A stretch of 64,000 nucleotides of DNA, from assembly GCA_016870195.1 (NCBI GenBank), contig VGCC01000009.1, positions 1 through 64,000 of the forward strand. The letters are read 5' to 3'. This DNA comes from Actinomycetota bacterium (lineage in GTDB: Bacteria > Actinomycetota > Actinomycetes > S36-B12). The position numbers were made by a program, and so were the translations under genes. This document shows, piece by piece, positions 39,208 to 47,735 of this stretch (position 1 is its first letter; each line of letters opens with the position of its first letter). The notes beneath the pieces were generated by a model. It saw nothing but the letters and a program-made list of their open reading frames with translations. It was not told the origin of the DNA and did not search any database.

Positions 39208-39960
39208 GTGTCCCACTGGATCGTGCGCCCTGGCGTTCGCGACGCCCTCGACGCCGCCCGAGCAGACGTGGATGCAGTCCTCTGGGACCGGCGCGTGCGC
39301 GCCAACGCGGCGGAGGTCGCGGCATCGTCGCGATCCCGGGGGGCGCGGGACTCGGCGGTCATCGAGGGTGCGGACCTGGCCTTCGACGACGACTCACCCA
39401 TGGGTCGGGTGGTCGCCGCCGCGCATGCGGTGACGGATGCCGTACCGGGACAGCTCACCACCTGGTCCCGTGCTCCGTTGCAGGTGATGGCCCACCTCCA
39501 CGCCATCCTCGTCGCGAGCCTGGGAACGGGGGAGCCGGGCAGGCCACGGTCGGACGATGCCGCCGAGGACCCGCTCGGGATCGGTGGGGTGCCACCCGCG
39601 TCGATCGTGGGTCCGCGGCTGCAGGAGCTGGCGCGGTTGATCGCCCGCGGTGAAGGACTTCCCGCATTGTCAGTGGCGGCGATCACCCACGGTGAGGTCA
39701 TGCACATGAGGCCGTTCGCATCGGGGACGGGGCTGCTCGCGCGCGCATGCATTCGCATCGTGCTCGCAGAGCGAGGCGTGGACCCTTCGCTATTTACTAT
39801 TCCCGAACTCGGCATTCAGGAGCAGGGTCGACCCGCCTATGTCTCCGCTATCCGTGACTACGCATCCGGTGACCCCGACAGGGGGGTGGCGTACGCGCGG
39901 TGGTTTGCCACATCTATCGCATTGGGTGCAAGAGCGGCACTGGATTCGAGCCGGATCTAA
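39208..39960 (+). CDS. Fic-fold protein with degenerate active site
   Basis: 250 residues from GTG 39208; TAGCGT at 39196-39201 is six bases upstream. The N-terminus carries the class II Fic inhibitory motif (S/T)xxxE(G/N) as S49-A-V-I-E53-G54. The region aligned to the catalytic HPFx(D/E)GNGRxxR reads R168-P-F-A-S-G-T-G-L-L-A-R179, so catalytic His, acidic residue, Asn and first Arg are all changed. AMPylation is therefore unlikely. Function unknown; it lies next to and divergent from acs. Confidence 0.72.
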   Translation: MSHWIVRPGVRDALDAARADVDAVLWDRRVRANAAEVAASSRSRGARDSAVIEGADLAFDDDSPMGRVVAAAHAVTDAVPGQLTTWSRAPLQVMAHLHAILVASLGTGEPGRPRSDDAAEDPLGIGGVPPASIVGPRLQELARLIARGEGLPALSVAAITHGEVMHMRPFASGTGLLARACIRIVLAERGVDPSLFTIPELGIQEQGRPAYVSAIRDYASGDPDRGVAYARWFATSIALGARAALDSSRI

Positions 39961-39983
39961 CGACGCTGTAACGCATACTGCAA

Positions 39984-39995
39984 CGTTGATCAACG
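39984..39995. promoter_or_regulatory. 12-bp perfect palindrome upstream of P450
   Basis: CGTTGATCAACG, self-complementary, 69 bases before the P450 start in a 103-base gap. Possible repressor site; no regulator gene is adjacent. Confidence 0.35.
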
Positions 39996-40063
39996 GTAGA
40001 AGTTTCACGAGTCCTGATACCGTCACGCGAACGTCTTCCGCCGAGACACGACTGCGATGACCG

Positions 40064-41233
40064 ATGCGTGAATCAACCGAACGCCGCGAGATCCGCGGAT
40101 ACCACGCTGTGCGCGCGGCAGCCAAGGACACGGAGACGTACTCCAGTGATTTGATCGGTGACCGGGACACCCGCACCTATAAACAGGTGCCCCTCGAATA
40201 CGACCCGCCCCGGCACACCGAATTTCGGGAAGCAGTCAGCCCGATGTTCATGAGCCAGAACATCGAGCCGAAGACGCCGGACTTCGAGCGCATCGCTAGG
40301 GAACTCATCGAGAACATCACCGCGCGAGGCGGAGGCGACATCGCCCGCGACCTGGCACTTCCCTATGTCATGGCGTGCTTGACGGTGATCTACAACCGGC
40401 CGCAGGATCTGGAGGAATGGATTTCCTGGGGCCCGGATGTCTGGACGGCCGAGGCCTACCAATCCGGGGTGCTCGGTACCGATGGCGGTTCCGATGCGCA
40501 TGCACTGCGGAGCGGAGCGCTACTCGAAAGCTACCTGGACCGGGTCTTCACCGCGGCAACCCCGACTCCTGGTGCCGATCCGGCAAGCACAGACGTGTGG
40601 GATTGGATCGCGGGACTTGAGATCGATCGTCGGCGCCTGACGCGTGACGAGATGTTCGGTATCGCCAATGTCCTCCTCGCGGGAGGGCGGGACACGGTGA
40701 TCACACTCATTACCGGACTCACCTGGCACCTCGTCGCGAATCCCTCCGATCGGCGCTACCTACTGGAGAATCCCAGTGCGTTCCACGCGGCGATTTCCGA
40801 GATGGTGCGCTTCCTCTCACCACTCCCCGCGATCGAGCGTGTCCTGCCCGAGGATCGTGGTACGCCGATGCCGGAGCGGAATCCTGGAAACTACGTGCTC
40901 CTCAATTACTTGTCCGCGAATCACGACCGGACGATCTGGACAGATCCCGATGTGATCGATATCCACCGTGAGCGCCGACCGCACTTGGCCTTCGGCTTCG
41001 GGCGACACTCCTGCATGGGAATGAACATCACGGAATTCGAGGCGCGGGCCTTTCTTACCGTTCTGCTGCGGGATTGGCCGGACTGGGAATTCGAGGGTGA
41101 GCCGCACATCGACTGGGTAATCGAGGGTGCGGGGGAGGACGCGTTCCGAGTCGTGGAGAGATTCGCGAGCGTGCGAGTGCGAACGCGTTCAGGCGCGCAG
41201 GCTGCGGCGCCGCGCGTACCAGGTCAGGCCTAA
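40064..41233 (+). CDS. cytochrome P450
   Basis: 389 residues from ATG 40064. I-helix oxygen-binding motif AGGRDT, ExxR region (SEMVRFLSP context), and heme loop FGFGRHSCMG with the axial Cys. The N-terminus is somewhat short for a bacterial P450. No ferredoxin or ferredoxin reductase gene is near, so redox partner and substrate are unknown. Start has no clear ribosome site. The 3' end overlaps the convergent HAD gene by 45 bases. Confidence 0.9.
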   Translation: MRESTERREIRGYHAVRAAAKDTETYSSDLIGDRDTRTYKQVPLEYDPPRHTEFREAVSPMFMSQNIEPKTPDFERIARELIENITARGGGDIARDLALPYVMACLTVIYNRPQDLEEWISWGPDVWTAEAYQSGVLGTDGGSDAHALRSGALLESYLDRVFTAATPTPGADPASTDVWDWIAGLEIDRRRLTRDEMFGIANVLLAGGRDTVITLITGLTWHLVANPSDRRYLLENPSAFHAAISEMVRFLSPLPAIERVLPEDRGTPMPERNPGNYVLLNYLSANHDRTIWTDPDVIDIHRERRPHLAFGFGRHSCMGMNITEFEARAFLTVLLRDWPDWEFEGEPHIDWVIEGAGEDAFRVVERFASVRVRTRSGAQAAAPRVPGQA

Positions 41234-41971
41234 CGCCACCGCGCCGATCGCCACCCCTGCGCCCGCCGCAACGGCCTGGGTGCGCTGTGCACGCTGCTTT
41301 AGGGCAACTGGTTTAGCGAAGTCATGAATCCGCCACCCCTGATCGAGCGCGACGGCACGCAATTCGCTATCGGGATTCACCGCTGTCGGATTCCCCACGA
41401 GTTGCAGCATCGGGAGGTCAGTCATGGAGTCGGTGTAGGCGAAGCAGGCATCCAGGTCGTATCCGCGCTCCTCGGCCAGCGTCCTGATGGCGTCGGCCTT
41501 CCCCTCGCCATATGCGTAGAACACGATCTCCCCCGTGTAGCGGCCGTCTTCGATTCCCACCTGGGTACCGATCGCCAGGTCCGCCCCGAGCCGGGCGCCG
41601 ATCGGTTCGACCACATCGGTTCCCGAGGACGAGACGATAATGACGTCGTGTCCCGCGGCCTTGTGGGATTCGATCAACTCGAGGGCTTCGAAGTAGACGA
41701 CCGGATCGATGATTTGGTCAAGAGTCTCGTTGACGATGCGCTGCACGGTTGCGACATCCCATCCGCGGATGAGGGACGACATGTAGTCCCTCATCGTCTC
41801 CATCTGATCGTGGCTGACACCTGAAGCACGGAACATGAACTGTGCGTACGCGCTGCGGATCACGTCGCTGGCACCGATGAGGCCTTCCTTATGGAAAGGC
41901 CGGGCGAAGGCGAAGGAACTGGAAGTGGCCAGGATCGTCTTGTCAAGATCGAAAAACGCTGCAGTGGACAC
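41189..41971 (-). CDS. HAD-IB phosphatase (SerB-like) with C-terminal membrane anchor
   Basis: 260 residues from GTG 41971; TACCGT at 41978-41983 is six bases upstream. HAD motif I FFDLDKT (D8, D10), motif II IIVSSSGTD, motif IV YTDSMTDLPML. A C-terminal hydrophobic segment (AVAAGAGVAIGAVALGLTW) suggests membrane tethering. The family (Rv3661-like) is often annotated as phosphoserine phosphatase, but substrate is unproven. It diverges from the Ssd/Tad operon as in mycobacteria. Confidence 0.88.
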   Translation of the reverse strand: MSTAAFFDLDKTILATSSSFAFARPFHKEGLIGASDVIRSAYAQFMFRASGVSHDQMETMRDYMSSLIRGWDVATVQRIVNETLDQIIDPVVYFEALELIESHKAAGHDVIIVSSSGTDVVEPIGARLGADLAIGTQVGIEDGRYTGEIVFYAYGEGKADAIRTLAEERGYDLDACFAYTDSMTDLPMLQLVGNPTAVNPDSELRAVALDQGWRIHDFAKPVALKQRAQRTQAVAAGAGVAIGAVALGLTWYARRRSLRA

Positions 41972-42052
41972 AGGAGAACGGTACGTCAACGCGTATCCAC
42001 AATGCGCGATGACGCCCTTCCCTTCCTGGTGATTTCGCCGAAGGCTTGATGC

Positions 42053-43078
42053 ATGGCAACCCTGACCCGGCCCCTCCTGATCACGGAGGACTCGGACGTG
42101 ATCGACACGGTCGTGCGCATTGCAGCCGCGCGCGCAGGCGAAGTCCTGGTCTGTGCCGAACAGACGGCAGTGCGAGGCGCGTGGATGCAGGCCCCGCTCG
42201 TCCTCGTGGGCGCCGATTGTGCAGCCGAGGTGATCAGTCGTGGTTTGCCCACTCGTGGACGGCTCGTGATGGTCACGCGCACGGATGACCGGTTGGTCTG
42301 GGAGCAGGCCGTTCGCCTGCGAGCCGAGCACGTAGTGCGTCTGCCCGAGGGGGAGCGGTGGCTGGCCGATGCCCTCGCGGACTGCGCCGAGGGTCCACCC
42401 CGCGATGGATCGGTACTCGCCGTGATCGGGGGCTCGGGCGGCGTGGGTGCCTCCACGTTCGCGGCGAACCTTGCGCTTACCGCAGCTCAGGATGGACGCA
42501 GGTCACTCCTGATCGACGCCGATCCACTCGGAGGTGGCTTGGACCTGCTCCTCGGTGTCGAGGAGGGCCCGGGTGCACGGTGGTCCGCGATCGACCCTGG
42601 CCCCGGGCGCCTGTCAGCCGCCCAGTTGGACGCGGCTTTGCCCCACGTTGGAGCCGTCGCGCTCCTGTCCTCGGACTCTGCACGCCCCAGCGACGCACCC
42701 GTCGTTGCGTCGGTGGTCGACGCGGGACGACGTGGTTTCGACACTGTGGTCATCGACTGCCCACCACCGGGGGATGCCCACATCGCCACCTGGGTGTCGG
42801 TCGCCGACCGCGTGATCGTGGTGGTGAGTGCGCACGTGCGAGGTGCAGCTGCCGCGGCGCGGGTACTTCAGCGCCTCGCTGGACTGGGCGTCCACCCCGA
42901 GCTGGTGCTGGCGGAGCGCGCGAAGGGGGTCCCTGCCGAGGAAGTGGCAGCCGCGCTGGGGATCACCCCACGCGCGACCATTCCTTTCATCCCCTCCATG
43001 GCCGGCCGCGCCGATGAAGGTGATGTGCCGGTGATCACTTCGGCCTACGCGCGCGAGTGTCGGTCGGTCCTCTCATGA
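42053..43078 (+). CDS. ssd: Ssd/CpaE-like MinD-family protein
   Basis: 341 residues. An N-terminal receiver-like or variable region (1-120) precedes a MinD/CpaE ATPase-like domain. The P-loop reads GGSGGVGAST, so the deviant Walker A lysines are replaced; Walker A' (LIDADPLGGGLD) and VVIDCPPP are retained. CpaE proteins localise Tad pilus machinery; the mycobacterial homologue Ssd (Rv3660c) affects septum placement. First gene of the Tad operon. Confidence 0.87.
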   Translation: MATLTRPLLITEDSDVIDTVVRIAAARAGEVLVCAEQTAVRGAWMQAPLVLVGADCAAEVISRGLPTRGRLVMVTRTDDRLVWEQAVRLRAEHVVRLPEGERWLADALADCAEGPPRDGSVLAVIGGSGGVGASTFAANLALTAAQDGRRSLLIDADPLGGGLDLLLGVEEGPGARWSAIDPGPGRLSAAQLDAALPHVGAVALLSSDSARPSDAPVVASVVDAGRRGFDTVVIDCPPPGDAHIATWVSVADRVIVVVSAHVRGAAAAARVLQRLAGLGVHPELVLAERAKGVPAEEVAAALGITPRATIPFIPSMAGRADEGDVPVITSAYARECRSVLS

Positions 43079-44199
43079 CGCTCCTCGATCGCGTGCGCAC
43101 ACGTTTGATCGCGGAACAGCAGCAGGCTGGCATCGTCGAGGTCGCTGCGGCCCTGCGAGCCGAGGGTTTGGTGCTGGCGGACCACGCTCTGGGTGTGCTC
43201 GTCGAGGACGTCCGGCGGGAGTTGGCCGGGGCCGGCCCGCTCGAGGACCTGATCGCCGATGCACGCGTCACCGATGTACTGGTGAATTCCCCGACCGAGG
43301 TCTACGTCGACCGAGGCGCGGGTTTGGAGCGGGTGCACGTGGACTTCGGGAGCGAGGAACGGGTCCGCGCACTCGCCCAACGCCTGGCCTCCCGTGCGGG
43401 ACGGCGCCTCGATGATGCGTCACCCCATGTCGATGCCCGGCTCCCCGACGGTGGCCGGTTGCACTGTGTGCTGGCACCGATTGCGACGGATGGCACGTGC
43501 ATTTCCCTCCGCCTGCCACGCGCCCACGCATTAACGCTGGAGTCCCTGGTCACCTCCGGTTCGATCGATGTCACCGGTGCGGATCTCCTGCGCTCACTCG
43601 TGCACGGACGGCGCGCCTGCATCGTGACGGGTGGGACCGGATCGGGGAAGACGACGGTCTTGAACACCCTGCTGGGTGAGGTGGCCACCGACGAGCGGAT
43701 CGTCATCGCCGAGGATTCCGTCGAGTTGGCTCCGCGACACCCACACGTGGTGCGTTTGCAGTCGCGGATGCCGAATGTGGAGGGGGCGGGCGCGATCACC
43801 TTGCGTGATCTCGTGCGCCAGACCCTGCGCATGCGCCCGGATCGCATCATCCTCGGCGAGGTGCGGGGTAACGAGATCATCGACCTGCTCACCGCGATGA
43901 ACACCGGTCACGAGGGCAGTTGGGCCACCATCCACGCGAATGCGGCCGTGGATCTCCCGGCACGGGTTGAGGCGCTCGGACTTCTCGCGGGAGTCCCACG
44001 GGAGGCGATGCATGCTCTCCTCGCATCGGCGGTCGATGCCGTTGTGCACGTGCAACGCCTGAAGGACGGACGGCGCATCGTGAGTGGTGTGCACGTGCTC
44101 GCCCACCACGACGATGGACATGTTCGGGCTCTGCCGGCCTTCACCTACGACGGTCGGGAGTCTTCGCGCGAGGATGCGTGGGAGCGATTGTGCGCCTGA
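43075..44199 (+). CDS. Tad pilus secretion ATPase (TadA/CpaF)
   Basis: 374 residues from ATG 43075 (ATGA overlap). Type II/IV secretion ATPase: Walker A GGTGSGKTT (about 185-193), Asp box, ILGEVRGNE (Walker B region), and GHEGSWATIHAN His box. It powers assembly of Flp/Tad pili. Distinct from the tRNA deaminase also called tadA. Confidence 0.94.
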   Translation: MTLLDRVRTRLIAEQQQAGIVEVAAALRAEGLVLADHALGVLVEDVRRELAGAGPLEDLIADARVTDVLVNSPTEVYVDRGAGLERVHVDFGSEERVRALAQRLASRAGRRLDDASPHVDARLPDGGRLHCVLAPIATDGTCISLRLPRAHALTLESLVTSGSIDVTGADLLRSLVHGRRACIVTGGTGSGKTTVLNTLLGEVATDERIVIAEDSVELAPRHPHVVRLQSRMPNVEGAGAITLRDLVRQTLRMRPDRIILGEVRGNEIIDLLTAMNTGHEGSWATIHANAAVDLPARVEALGLLAGVPREAMHALLASAVDAVVHVQRLKDGRRIVSGVHVLAHHDDGHVRALPAFTYDGRESSREDAWERLCA

Positions 44200-44840
44200 T
44201 CATCGCGTCGGCTGGATTCGTGTTCCTCGCCGTGTCACTTTGGATGCACCCGTCATCCGTGCAGCGCATGCGTCGTCATGATCGTCGAGCCGATGCCCGG
44301 ATCTGGCTTCGTCGCTTCCTGCGCACGGCGGAGACATCGGATGCCCGCGTGGCAGCGGTCACCGGATTGGCGGCGGAACTCCGTGCCGGGCGCACCCCTG
44401 ATCGCGCCCTCGAGGTGGTGGCCCACGACGTCTGGCCCCGCACGTGCGCGGTGGCGTCGTGGGGCGGGGATGTCACCGGTGCCTTACGTGCAGAGAACGA
44501 CCGCGTTGCGGCCCATCTGGCCGCGTGTTGGCAGGTGGGTACCACGACGGGTGCACGTCTCGCCGACATCATCGAGAACCTCGCGCGCGCCGAGCGCGAC
44601 GCTGCAGAGGCTCGAGTCGAACTGCGCGCGTCACTGGCCGGACCGAAGGCCACGGCCCGGATGCTGGCATTCCTCCCGCTCCTCGGCGTCGGACTCGGCT
44701 ACCTTCTCGGCGCGGATCCGATCACCTGGTTCCTCCGTGATCCACTCGGGCCGCCGATGCTGATCGCCGGTGCACTCTTCACCGGAGCGGGCGTGCTGTG
44801 GACCCGTCGGATCACCGGGCAGGTCGAGTCCGCCCTGTGA
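44190..44840 (+). CDS. Tad inner-membrane platform protein TadB-like
   Basis: 216 residues. GTG 44190 is chosen for GGAG five bases upstream; GTG 44178 is an alternative. T2SSF domain with the cytoplasmic helical bundle (WQVGTTTGARLADIIENLARAERDAAEARVELRASLAGPKATARML) and two C-terminal TM helices. Overlaps both neighbours. Confidence 0.85.
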   Translation: MRLIIASAGFVFLAVSLWMHPSSVQRMRRHDRRADARIWLRRFLRTAETSDARVAAVTGLAAELRAGRTPDRALEVVAHDVWPRTCAVASWGGDVTGALRAENDRVAAHLAACWQVGTTTGARLADIIENLARAERDAAEARVELRASLAGPKATARMLAFLPLLGVGLGYLLGADPITWFLRDPLGPPMLIAGALFTGAGVLWTRRITGQVESAL

Positions 44841-45553
44841 TCGCCCTGGCGATGGCGTGTGCGGCGGTCGCGGCCTGGCTGTTGTTCCCGAGGGATCCGG
44901 TGTCCCGGCTCCGTCGGACCCTCGGTGCGCCACCGCGCACCCGCCCGCGACTCGACCACCTCTCGCCGCGGCAGATCATCGCGCTCGCCGTGACGGTGGG
45001 TGTCCTGCTCACGATCGTGTTCGGCGGCGCGTTGGGTGTCCTCACCGGCACCGCGGTCGCGGTGGTGATCGTCGTGGTGACGCGGCGTCACGGTCAACGG
45101 GACGCACGGGTCACCGACCTGGCCTTGACGCGTCAAGCCCCGGTCGTCGCCGAGCTCCTCGGTGCCATCGTGGGGGCGGGGGCATCGACTGTCCATGCCG
45201 TGGACGCCGTGGCGTCGGCGGTGTCCTCGCCGGCGAGTGATCACCTCCGTGCGGTGCGCGCCGCATTGCAGTTGGGTGCCTCGCCCCAGGAGGCGTGGTC
45301 GCGGGTGCCATCGCCACTGCAGCCGATCGCGCGCGCCATCCGTCGCTCGCAGGAATCCGGTGCACCACTTCGCTACGTGCTCGATGCCACTGTCGAGGAC
45401 CTCCGACGGGAGCACCGGTCAGCGGTGCAGGCCGCTGCGCGCGCTGCGGGAGTGCGTGTCGTCGCACCGCTCGCGCTATGTTTCCTTCCGGCCTACCTTG
45501 TGATCGGAGTCGTCCCGATCGTGGCGTCACTCGCGAGTGGCATTTTCGCGTGA
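44837..45553 (+). CDS. Tad inner-membrane platform protein TadC-like
   Basis: 238 residues from GTG 44837 overlapping the tadB stop. Two N-terminal TM helices, a T2SSF-like helical bundle (GSTVHAVDAV; SQESGAPLRYVLDATVEDLRREHRSAVQAAARAAGVRVVAPLALCFLPAYLVIGVVPIVA) and a C-terminal TM. Platform partner of TadB. Confidence 0.85.
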   Translation: MIALAMACAAVAAWLLFPRDPVSRLRRTLGAPPRTRPRLDHLSPRQIIALAVTVGVLLTIVFGGALGVLTGTAVAVVIVVVTRRHGQRDARVTDLALTRQAPVVAELLGAIVGAGASTVHAVDAVASAVSSPASDHLRAVRAALQLGASPQEAWSRVPSPLQPIARAIRRSQESGAPLRYVLDATVEDLRREHRSAVQAAARAAGVRVVAPLALCFLPAYLVIGVVPIVASLASGIFA

Positions 45554-45669
45554 CCGTCCACAGGGTGCGCATTCATCCCGCGCGAATGAACTCGCTCGGA
45601 ATCAATACTCGATCCGAGGAATCCTCGGTGCATCACTTCGACCGGGAGTGATGACCGTGAGGAGAGACA

Positions 45670-45885
45670 ATGTCCGTTCTGATTAATTCGACACGTCCGA
45701 GCACCACAGACGCCATCCTGCGCCGGTTGCGCGACGATTCCGGACTCACCACCGCGGAATACGCGGTCGGAACCGTTGCCGTGGCCGGGCTCGGAGGCCT
45801 GCTCATCAAGTTACTCACCAGCGATGCCGCTCGAGACCTGATCTGGGGCGTCGTCCGGTCAGCGTTCAGTTCGATCTTCGGCTGA
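45670..45885 (+). CDS. DUF4244 Flp-type pilin
   Basis: 71 residues, preceded by AGGAGAGAC. Basic leader, then GLTTAEYAVGTVAVAGLGGLL, with Gly at the likely prepilin cleavage site and Glu five residues on, as in type IV/Flp pilins; one hydrophobic helix follows. Probable major subunit of the Tad pilus. The 116 bases upstream likely hold its promoter and a leader. Confidence 0.87.
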   Translation: MSVLINSTRPSTTDAILRRLRDDSGLTTAEYAVGTVAVAGLGGLLIKLLTSDAARDLIWGVVRSAFSSIFG

Positions 45886-45887
45886 CC

Positions 45888-46289
45888 GTGACCCATCAAC
45901 TCATCGGCTGCCGCACCCGCCCCCGGTGCGGCAGCCGATGGCTGTTCCGAGACGAGGGCTCCACGACGCTGGAGACCGCGATCGTCATCCCCCTGCTCAC
46001 GGCGATCGCTGCAGTGTTCCTCGGGGTCCTGGGTTGGGCCTGGGGTGGTTTCACTGCAGGGAACGCAGTCCAGGAAGCAGCGCGGGCGGTCGCCCGCGGC
46101 GATGACCAATGGATGGTCCACCAGCATCTGCAGGCGACACTCCCTGATGCGCGCATCTACTGGAGCGTCACAGATACCGAGGTGCGCATTCGCGTCGAGA
46201 CGGTGGCCCGGGTGCGTAACGCAGTCCTCGGTGATCGGTGGCAGACCGTGGTGCAGGAAGCCACCGCGCCGCGGGAGTGGTCCGGATGA
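45888..46289 (+). CDS. TadE-like minor pseudopilin
   Basis: 133 residues from GTG 45888. A polar N-terminus with RDEGSTTLETAIVIPLLTAIAAVFLGVL, the TadE motif with the conserved Glu entering a TM helix, then a small extracytoplasmic domain (AVQEAARAVARGDDQ). Two bases after the pilin gene. Confidence 0.85.
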   Translation: MTHQLIGCRTRPRCGSRWLFRDEGSTTLETAIVIPLLTAIAAVFLGVLGWAWGGFTAGNAVQEAARAVARGDDQWMVHQHLQATLPDARIYWSVTDTEVRIRVETVARVRNAVLGDRWQTVVQEATAPREWSG

Positions 46290-46663
46290 GGATCCGCGAT
46301 GAGGATGGAAGCGCCACGGTCTGGACGGTGGCCCTCATCACCGTCCTGCTCGTCACCGGCTGCCTGGCGATGACCGTCGCGCAGATCACCCTGGCGCGGC
46401 AGCGACTCTCCTCCGCCGCGGACTTTGCCGCACTCGCGGCAGCGCAGAGCCGCGGATGCGCCGACGCCGCCTACTTCGCTCATGCGAACGGCGTCGAACT
46501 CGGTTCCTGTCACTTCGATGGCGTGGACCACTGGGTCGAGGTGTGGCTCCCGGCACCGACTTTGGCGGTTCGCATGGCAGCGCTGCTGGGGCAGCGTGCA
46601 CCGGAGATTAGGACCAGGTCTCGCGCTGGCCCCGCCTCGTCACTCTTGACGAATCAGCCGTGA
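46286..46663 (+). CDS. Rv3654c-like TadE/TadG-related protein
   Basis: 125 residues from ATG 46286 (ATGA overlap). RDEDGSATVWTVALITVLLVTGCLAM is a TadE/G-type N-terminal helix, followed by RQRLSSAADFAALAAAQ, typical of the actinobacterial secretion/TadE-like helicase-adjacent family. Last gene of the Tad operon; convergent with the rpsN operon. Confidence 0.83.
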   Translation: MRIRDEDGSATVWTVALITVLLVTGCLAMTVAQITLARQRLSSAADFAALAAAQSRGCADAAYFAHANGVELGSCHFDGVDHWVEVWLPAPTLAVRMAALLGQRAPEIRTRSRAGPASSLLTNQP

Positions 46664-46676
46664 AGCATGCCCTTTG

Positions 46677-46979
46677 TCACCACGACGACTTCGTTACTCC
46701 GGGCAGTTCCCCACGATGAGCCAGCTCGCGAACATTGATGCGCGAGAGTCCGAAAAAGCGTAAATGACCACGTGGGCGACCATCCTTGGCGTCGCGGTTA
46801 CGGATTCGAGTAGGACTTGCGTCACGGGGCAGTCTCGCGATGGCTGCCAAAACTGAGCGACGTTCCGACTCAGTCGTCGCTCGCTTCAGATTCTGCTTGA
46901 GTTCCAGGCGGCGCTCGTTATGCCGGGCTGCCACAATCTTTCTGCGCTCGTTGGCGACAATCTTTGATTTCTTGGCCAT
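46677..46979 (-). CDS. rpsN: 30S ribosomal protein S14, zinc-independent form
   Basis: 100 residues. S14 signature ([28 protein letters not shown]) without any cysteine, so the C-minus form that replaces zinc-ribbon S14 under zinc limitation. Coupled to rpmG by TGATG; third gene of the minus-strand half of the zinc-sparing island. Confidence 0.95.
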   Translation of the reverse strand: MAKKSKIVANERRKIVAARHNERRLELKQNLKRATTESERRSVLAAIARLPRDASPTRIRNRDAKDGRPRGHLRFFGLSRINVRELAHRGELPGVTKSSW

Positions 46980-47149
46980 CAGCGATCCTCGCGGAATTCT
47001 GCATGTTTGCGTGCGATGGGGTCAAACTTTCTTAGGACAAGGCGATCCGGGTCATTGCGTCGGTTCTTACGGGTGACATAGGTGTAGCCGGTCCCCAGTG
47101 TTGACCGCATCTTGATTATTGGCCGGAGATCCTTGCTCTTTGATGTCAT
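46979..47149 (-). CDS. rpmG: 50S ribosomal protein L33, zinc-independent form
   Basis: 56 residues: [20 protein letters not shown] at the start and HAEFREDR at the end. [22 protein letters not shown] is L33, with no cysteines. It is one base into the rpsN start codon at its 3' end and overlaps the rpmB stop at its 5' end, so translation is coupled through all three genes. Confidence 0.95.
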   Translation of the reverse strand: MTSKSKDLRPIIKMRSTLGTGYTYVTRKNRRNDPDRLVLRKFDPIARKHAEFREDR

Positions 47150-47385
47150 CAGACGTGCCCTTCCCTAGCAATAATCTCGGCCACGACGGCGTCGATCCCA
47201 CGTTGATCGATGGTTTTGATTCCGCGGGCGCTCACCGTCAGCGTGACCTTCCTCCCAAGACTTGGAACCCAGTAGGACTTGCGCTGGATGTTGACATCGA
47301 ACCTGCGGTTGGTCCGGCGATGGGAATGAGAAATCGAGTGGCCGAAGCCGGGTTTTGCCCCCGTTACCTGACACACGCGCGCCAC
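47149..47385 (-). CDS. rpmB: 50S ribosomal protein L28, zinc-independent form
   Basis: 78 residues. [28 protein letters not shown] is L28. Only one cysteine remains (C5), so the CxxC...CxxC zinc site is absent. First gene of the minus-strand half, facing rpmE2 across a 95-base regulatory gap. Confidence 0.95.
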   Translation of the reverse strand: MARVCQVTGAKPGFGHSISHSHRRTNRRFDVNIQRKSYWVPSLGRKVTLTVSARGIKTIDQRGIDAVVAEIIAREGHV

Positions 47386-47415
47386 TGTCTGCTCCTCTGA
47401 CCCTGGTTTCGCTAC

Positions 47416-47444
47416 TTGCTAACGACAATCATTTCCAATAAGAT
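47416..47444. promoter_or_regulatory. divergent promoter with Zur-like box
   Basis: Plus strand: -35 TTGCTA (47416-47421), 17-base spacer, -10 TAAGAT (47439-47444). The spacer contains CGACAATCATTTCCA (47423-47437), which matches the AT-rich Zur palindrome TGAAAATCATTTTCA at 12 of 15 positions. Zur-Zn binding there would block RNA polymerase. A second small palindrome, GATAC-C-GTATC, lies at 47442-47452. Confidence 0.65.
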
Positions 47445-47480
47445 ACCGTATCGAGCTTTGAGGCGCAATGTGGGGTAGGC

Positions 47481-47735
47481 ATGAAAAAGGGGATTCATCC
47501 GGACTATGGGCCGGTCGCGTTCCGCGATATCGCCACGGGAGCGGTCTTTGTGACGCGCTCAACGCTGGCGTCACGTCCTCGCGGGCGCACCATCTCGGTG
47601 GACGGTGAGGACATCCCGGTTTTCGACGTTGACATCACCAGCGATAGCCACCCCTTCTGGACGGGGCAATCCCGGGTTATCGATTCGGAGGGTCGCGTGC
47701 AGGCATTCGAGCGGCGATTCGGCAAGCGCTCATGA
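47481..47735 (+). CDS. rpmE2: 50S ribosomal protein L31 type B
   Basis: 84 residues, MKKGIHPDYGPVAFRDIATG..., the longer type B form with no cysteines. The FDVDITSDSHPFWTG segment is diagnostic. First gene of the plus-strand half of the island; overlaps the COG0523 gene by four bases. Confidence 0.96.
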   Translation: MKKGIHPDYGPVAFRDIATGAVFVTRSTLASRPRGRTISVDGEDIPVFDVDITSDSHPFWTGQSRVIDSEGRVQAFERRFGKRS

